Of a stretch of 64,000 nt of DNA, positions 59,520-64,000 are shown in pieces. The notes beneath the pieces were generated by a model. It was not told the DNA's origin and made no database searches. It saw only the letters and a list, made by a program, of their open reading frames with translations. Source of the DNA: Candidatus Altimarinota bacterium. Lineage in GTDB: Bacteria; Patescibacteriota; Gracilibacteria; UBA4473. The DNA lies in NCBI GenBank assembly GCA_021734395.1, contig JAIPJB010000001.1, positions 232,219 to 296,218 of the forward strand, given 5' to 3'. How positions within the stretch are numbered: the first letter of the stretch is position 1; the number at the start of each line of letters is the position of its first letter. A program made the translations under genes and the position numbers.

Positions 59520-62500
59520 ATGGATTTATTCGCCCAAATTAAAAAAAGCGTGGCTTCAGTGGCTCTGGCCGCAATGAGTTTTATGCTCGTTGCTCCTGCT
59601 GCAAACGCAGCACTGCCTTTCACTGACGCCTCCGAAATTCCTTCTTGGGCCGAAGAAGCTATTGAAGAGCTTATGGACCAAGGAGTATTGAGCGGAAATG
59701 ATGACGGATCTTTTGCACCGAATCGACAGTTGAATCGTGCAGAAGTTTCCAAGATCATCGTTTTGGCTTCGGGCGTTGACTTTGACACCACCGGTGGACC
59801 TCACTTCCCTGATGTCGACCCAGGTGCATGGTATTACGACTACATTGAAACGATGTACAACTATGGTTGGATTAACGGATACCCAGACGGACTTTTCCGT
59901 CCTGCCGTTGGAATCAACCGAGCTGAAATCGCAAAAATGGTCGTCAACGCTTTCGAAATTAATCAGGATCTTTCCGGAGCTCCTCACTTTGACGATGTCA
60001 ATGAAGGAGACTGGTTCTACGGCTACGTAGAGACTGCTTACAATAATGGTCTCATGCGTGGGTACGGAGACGGCACATTCGGTCCAGCTAACCCTGTGAC
60101 TCGTGCTGAAACCGCACATATTACCTACAACTCTCAATTAGTTGTAGCTCAGCCCGTAGGCCCATCAGAAGGAACTATGGAAGTAACCCTTTCTATGGAT
60201 ACTCCACGAGGAACTAACATTCCTTACAATGCGACTTCTGTTCCTTACCTGACTGTTGAACTCACCGCTTCTGATGACAGCGATGTCGAGATTTCTTCTC
60301 TGACATTCACTCGTCTCGGACTTGGTGACAACGACGACTTTGATAATGTCTGGCTCGAAATTGACGGATTTAAAGTCGGAAACGACAAATCAGTCAATAA
60401 CGACGATATTGTTGAACTGCGCTTCAACCCACCAATCGTTGTCCCTGCGGGACAAACTCTGTGGGCTGATGTCGTTGCTTCTGCAAAATACACTGAGGCA
60501 GACAAAAACGTTGGTCACCACAACCGATTTGCATTGGTCAGTGCTGACGACGTTGTTTCTACGGCAGCAAATGTCGTAGGAGACTTCCCTATTGAAGGAG
60601 AAGAAATGGAGGTTGCACAGTACCAAGTTTCTACTCTGAAATTCTCCACGCTCGGATCAGACACAACTGTTGATGTAGGAGACAACTTCATCGAAGTCGG
60701 TAAATTCCGACTTTTGAATGCGTCGAACACCAACAAAGATGTTGAGATTCGTGCTATTACCTTCAAGAACGACGGAACAGCAGAACTCGAGGACAATCTC
60801 GAAAATGTTGCACTGTACGTTTCTGGGGAACAAATCTCTGCTGAAACCATTATTGATGGTGACTACATGACTTTCCGTCTCGACAATGGAGTGACGGGAG
60901 GATACGTCATCGAAGATGGTGACAGCCGAATCTTCTCTATCCGTGCTGACATCGTCAGTGCAGAACGAGGAGACAATATCAACCTCAAGATCGACAACTT
61001 CGAAGATGTTGTGGGTGTTGAAATCGGTACTTCCTTTGGTGTGAAGGCCCTTTCTGACAACACGAAGGGACTCGACTTTGCTTCTGGATCGACTTCCAAC
61101 AACGCTACGACGTGTACTGGAACCGAAGCAGAAGACAGTTGTGCACGTTTGCGTGCATACACGATTGACTCTGGAGACCTGAACATTTCTCGTGACCCAT
61201 CGTCACTTGGAAATCAGGAATACTCTCCTGGATCAAACGATGTCGTTTTGATGACGGCTCGTGTGGTCGTGGATCAGCCTCTCTTGGTTGACGGTCTCTA
61301 CATCAATGTTGGTTCGGGTTCTACCGTTAAAGACAAAGACGATCTTGACGGAGTAGACAACCAGCTGGCAGACTTCAACGCTGCATTCGACAACTTCCGA
61401 TTGTACCTCAACGACAAGTTGATCGACAGTGAAAACGACTTCACCCTGAATGGAACTGACGCAACAGTTACCGACTACCGTTTGAACTTCAACACAACGT
61501 TTGAAATCGCCGGAACTTCTATCATGAAGCTCGTCGGGAACGTCCAAGACGCTGCCGAAACTGGTGACAAACTCAAACTCGAAGTTTCTGCGACTGACTT
61601 CCAGTCTCCAGAATACATCTCTACTGGTGATCAGGTCAGCTCATCTCAGATGCTTGGTTCTGCTCAGGGATCATTCGTCGAAGTACGAGTATCATCTCTG
61701 ATCGCAACTGAAACCAGTGGGATCTCTGACGGTGACAAGATCGTTGCCGGAGTGGACGACGTAACCTTCATGGAATTCGTCCTCGACAACAACGACTCTG
61801 GTGATGTCAATGTGACATCAGCAACCGTTACGGCTGACACCGCCAATAACGCAAATGGCTCAGACGATGGAGTGTCTGGTTCTACTCGAACCTACAGCAA
61901 CTTCACCTTGGCTATCTTCGTTGACGGAACTCAGCAGGGTTCTGCCAAAAACTTGGACAGCACTGGACAGGCAACTTTCAATGACCTGTCTGTGATCATT
62001 CCTTCTGCTGGACAGAAAGAATTCACGGTTGTTGTCGACACGATCGAAGCTTCATCTACGGTTATTGATACAACACCACTTGAAGGACAGGATGAAACAG
62101 CTCTTGGTCTGAGTGGAGTAGACGTTGCTTCTACTGCCGGTATGACCGCTGGAGACATTATTATCTTCACGGGAGCTGCTGGAGATATAGAACGAGCTAT
62201 TACGACTGTTGTTGATGCAGATTCTCTGGCCTTGAACGCTGATATCGGAGAAAATGTCGCCGATGGGTCAGCAGTAACGATCAAACATCAGATCCAGCTC
62301 GACTTGACTGCGGTTGACGCAGACAACGTCGAAAACGGACAGAGTGTGACCGTCAAAGACGGTGGTGGAACAGAAGTTTCTGCTGCCAATCATGTCCAGG
62401 GACCTCTCTGGGAACTGGTTGCTTCCGGTTCTCTGACCGTTACTCTCGACTCGACTGTCTTCTCGAATATCCTCGTTGCCAACGAATCAAACGTTGAGGT

Positions 62501-63875
62501 TCTCAAGGTTCGATTTAATGCGGCTGACGATGAGGTTCAGGTCAAAGACTTGTACTTCGTCAACGACTTCAATGGCGATGAAGACGCAGGAGATACAGTT
62601 GGTGGAAAAGTGGAAGCCGCTATCGGTGACCGTTTGGACTTCAAACTCTACAACGAAGCCGGACAGCTGATCCAGGAAAAACAAATGACTTCTGGAACAC
62701 TCCACTTTGAAATGGCAAATCAGGATCGTGTTCGCGTTCCAAAAGATGACTCGACTTTCATCTCCGTAAAGGTGGACGTTCGAGACATCAATAAAGCCAA
62801 CCAGACTGGAAAAGTCTTGCAGCTCTCTCTTGATGGAGACGCGACAGACGTGAGTGGTACAAATGTCAAAGGTATCGAAGCGGTTACCGCTGCTACCGGA
62901 GACGATATCGACACTCCAGCAGCTGGATGGGAATCCTCTGATGACGATGTCACCAGTCAGGAATTTATTGCCTACCGAACACAGATCGAAATTCGTCACG
63001 CGGCTACTCAGCCAAGCTTCCAGGATCCATCACTGGCTTCTCAGGAAGTGTACCGATTCTCTGTTTCTGCAGATGCCAATCGGCAAGCTGAACTCGGTCG
63101 TCTGGCCTTCGACGTCACCCTCTCTGGTATTAAGGGAAATGGTGCCGCTGGAGACGGACCTGACTTCGTAGTCCGACAGGTCAAAGGAGACGGAACGGTT
63201 GACAGTTCTTCTTCTGTCACGACTTCTGTCGTCGATGACTTCAATGACGATGCAGACGACTCTCAGGGTCGTGTCTGGGTTACGTTTGACAATCAGAAGC
63301 TTTCGGGCGGAGAAACTCGAACGTACGCTCTGTTTATGGACAACTCCATCAACGACGGTACTGAAGCCGACGATGATGCAGTATCTGTAGACATTGCTGA
63401 AGACACTTCTTACGCTGCACCAAACGATCGATACGACGGATCTATTATCAACACAACATTGACACTCTTCGGAGAAGATCTCGTTGGAGGTGAAGATCCA
63501 GCCTCTGTCAACATCGTTGTCGGTGGAGTAACTGTCGCGGTTGACTTCGCAGACGGAGCTACTAACGCTGCTATGGCAACAGCCCTTGCTGCTGCTATCC
63601 ACGCAGAAACAGAATTCTCTGCTGCTGCAGTCGGAGGCGTTGTTACGATCAGCGCTTCTGATGGTGCGACCGCCGCTACGATCACCAATCTGCCTGCTCT
63701 GGCTTCCGCCATCAATACAGCAGATGCGAGCTCGAATGCACACGAAATTCGACTCGGTGGTCCTGCAATCGTCTGGTCTGATGAATCATCTACCAGCCAC
63801 TCAGCAGCTTCGCTCGACTGGCTCAATGGATACCTCATCGACATTGACTCTACTGCGAAAGTAAACGCAGACTAA
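59520..63875 (+). CDS. SLH-domain S-layer-like surface protein
   Basis: A 1,451-residue exported protein. I start it at MDLFAQIKKSV (59520), which gives a signal peptide ending AANA before ALPFTDASEIPSWAEEAI. Three SLH domains cover about 32-205 (GVLSGNDDGSFAPNRQLNRA; GWINGYPDGLFRPAVGINRA; GLMRGYGDGTFGPANPVTRA) and bind the wall polymer. The rest is a Thr/Ser/Asp-rich chain of beta-sandwich units low in Cys, with the Asp clusters usual in calcium-stabilised S-layers. Codon use is noticeably more C-ending (GAC, AAC, TTC, CTC) than its neighbours, typical of very highly expressed genes. Its long structured leader, upstream ORF and 3' hairpins point to strong regulation. Confidence 0.88.
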   Translation: MDLFAQIKKSVASVALAAMSFMLVAPAANAALPFTDASEIPSWAEEAIEELMDQGVLSGNDDGSFAPNRQLNRAEVSKIIVLASGVDFDTTGGPHFPDVDPGAWYYDYIETMYNYGWINGYPDGLFRPAVGINRAEIAKMVVNAFEINQDLSGAPHFDDVNEGDWFYGYVETAYNNGLMRGYGDGTFGPANPVTRAETAHITYNSQLVVAQPVGPSEGTMEVTLSMDTPRGTNIPYNATSVPYLTVELTASDDSDVEISSLTFTRLGLGDNDDFDNVWLEIDGFKVGNDKSVNNDDIVELRFNPPIVVPAGQTLWADVVASAKYTEADKNVGHHNRFALVSADDVVSTAANVVGDFPIEGEEMEVAQYQVSTLKFSTLGSDTTVDVGDNFIEVGKFRLLNASNTNKDVEIRAITFKNDGTAELEDNLENVALYVSGEQISAETIIDGDYMTFRLDNGVTGGYVIEDGDSRIFSIRADIVSAERGDNINLKIDNFEDVVGVEIGTSFGVKALSDNTKGLDFASGSTSNNATTCTGTEAEDSCARLRAYTIDSGDLNISRDPSSLGNQEYSPGSNDVVLMTARVVVDQPLLVDGLYINVGSGSTVKDKDDLDGVDNQLADFNAAFDNFRLYLNDKLIDSENDFTLNGTDATVTDYRLNFNTTFEIAGTSIMKLVGNVQDAAETGDKLKLEVSATDFQSPEYISTGDQVSSSQMLGSAQGSFVEVRVSSLIATETSGISDGDKIVAGVDDVTFMEFVLDNNDSGDVNVTSATVTADTANNANGSDDGVSGSTRTYSNFTLAIFVDGTQQGSAKNLDSTGQATFNDLSVIIPSAGQKEFTVVVDTIEASSTVIDTTPLEGQDETALGLSGVDVASTAGMTAGDIIIFTGAAGDIERAITTVVDADSLALNADIGENVADGSAVTIKHQIQLDLTAVDADNVENGQSVTVKDGGGTEVSAANHVQGPLWELVASGSLTVTLDSTVFSNILVANESNVEVLKVRFNAADDEVQVKDLYFVNDFNGDEDAGDTVGGKVEAAIGDRLDFKLYNEAGQLIQEKQMTSGTLHFEMANQDRVRVPKDDSTFISVKVDVRDINKANQTGKVLQLSLDGDATDVSGTNVKGIEAVTAATGDDIDTPAAGWESSDDDVTSQEFIAYRTQIEIRHAATQPSFQDPSLASQEVYRFSVSADANRQAELGRLAFDVTLSGIKGNGAAGDGPDFVVRQVKGDGTVDSSSSVTTSVVDDFNDDADDSQGRVWVTFDNQKLSGGETRTYALFMDNSINDGTEADDDAVSVDIAEDTSYAAPNDRYDGSIINTTLTLFGEDLVGGEDPASVNIVVGGVTVAVDFADGATNAAMATALAAAIHAETEFSAAAVGGVVTISASDGATAATITNLPALASAINTADASSNAHEIRLGGPAIVWSDESSTSHSAASLDWLNGYLIDIDSTAKVNAD

Positions 63876-63906
63876 TCGTCTCTTGACGAATAGAAATCTT
63901 CCGATT

Positions 63907-63944
63907 CTGGTACAGGGAGAAGCGCATCGCTTCACTGGGACCAG
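63907..63944 (+). promoter_or_regulatory. 3' hairpin after the SLH gene
   Basis: CTGGT/ACCAG, CAG/CTG and GAAGCG/CGCTTC stack into one long hairpin with small internal loops. It has no T run, so it more likely stabilises the mRNA than ends it. Confidence 0.5.
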
Positions 63945-63969
63945 TCCACTCGGAAAACCAAACCCAGTT

Positions 63970-63995
63970 CCCCCCCCCCGGGGCGGGGGTTTTTG
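63970..63995 (+). terminator. Terminator of the SLH gene
   Basis: A C10 run pairs with GGGCGGGGG and is followed by TTTTTG. The homopolymer length may be inexact in the assembly. Confidence 0.75.
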
Positions 63996-64000
63996 TATTT

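Noticed and set aside
63030..63743. 237-codon antisense ORF in the SLH gene
   Set aside because: It arises from the codon bias of the SLH gene and reads as Ser/Arg/Val-rich low-complexity sequence.
1..64000. UGA recoded as Gly (Gracilibacteria/SR1 code)
   Set aside because: Several genes end cleanly with TGA (for example at 2341 and 14568) and conserved proteins have no internal TGA.

Overview
The window looks like a piece of the chromosome of a small-genome bacterium of the Patescibacteria/CPR type, most like Peregrinibacteria. This is inferred from gene content and style, not proven. The pointers are very short intergenic gaps, almost no Shine-Dalgarno sites, -10 boxes placed directly against start codons, RNase Y, two type IV pilin gene sets, giant SLH-bearing surface proteins, and housekeeping genes in unusual company (rpoC without rpoB, half-length PurL, IleRS with an embedded phosphatase). 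TGA is used as an ordinary stop, so this is not a UGA-to-Gly lineage. No tRNA, rRNA, IS element, phage or CRISPR array was found.

Layout. 1-3.3 kb: deoxynucleotide genes (dUTPase/dCTP-deaminase-like, DHFR, thyA) around a MbfA-like iron transporter. 3.3-10.3 kb: a DUF1858-IscA-like fusion, a sugar nucleotidyltransferase, then rpoC-rpsL-rpsG. 10.3-15 kb (mostly minus strand): two coiled-coil proteins, glyA, and a small regulatory-looking block with a Trp-rich leader peptide. 15-20.7 kb: trmB, rny, a Fur regulator, ftsE, a FecR-like protein and a cyclophilin. 20.8-27.7 kb: a 2,319-residue secreted protein with SLH domains. 27.7-31.3 kb: gltX and three minor pilins. 31.3-39.8 kb: lepA (preceded by a duplicated fragment of its own 5' end), a hypothetical, an MgtC/DUF4010 membrane protein, and ileS with a proofreading-type deacylase. 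39.8-46 kb: a patatin, purH, an extended purQ, an RmuC-like protein and half of purL. 46-53.1 kb: the main type IV pilus operon (pilN, pilO, pilC and four pilin-like genes) facing a MurI-like gene and pilB. 53.1-64 kb: an LmbE-type deacetylase, an M16 peptidase, a PKD/SLH protein, two small genes and a 1,451-residue SLH surface protein.

Genes that plausibly act together: DHFR, ThyA and the dUTPase-like protein make dTMP; purH, purQ and purL make IMP; the two pilin clusters feed one pilus machine run by PilB/PilC/PilN/PilO; the three SLH proteins build the cell surface.

The strongest candidates for undescribed biology are: (1) a histidine-phosphatase domain inserted inside isoleucyl-tRNA synthetase; (2) ten copies of a 12-bp-stem hairpin element, nine of them in three oriented clusters with a conserved 10-base loop and one compensatory stem change, one cluster sitting behind its own promoter; (3) a genome style in which the -10 box lies 6-9 bases before the start codon, implying leaderless transcripts; (4) switch-like structured leaders before the DHFR gene, rpoC and the SLH protein; (5) a Trp-rich leader peptide with promoter and terminator; (6) a small ORF copied from the start of lepA that ends on the lepA start codon.
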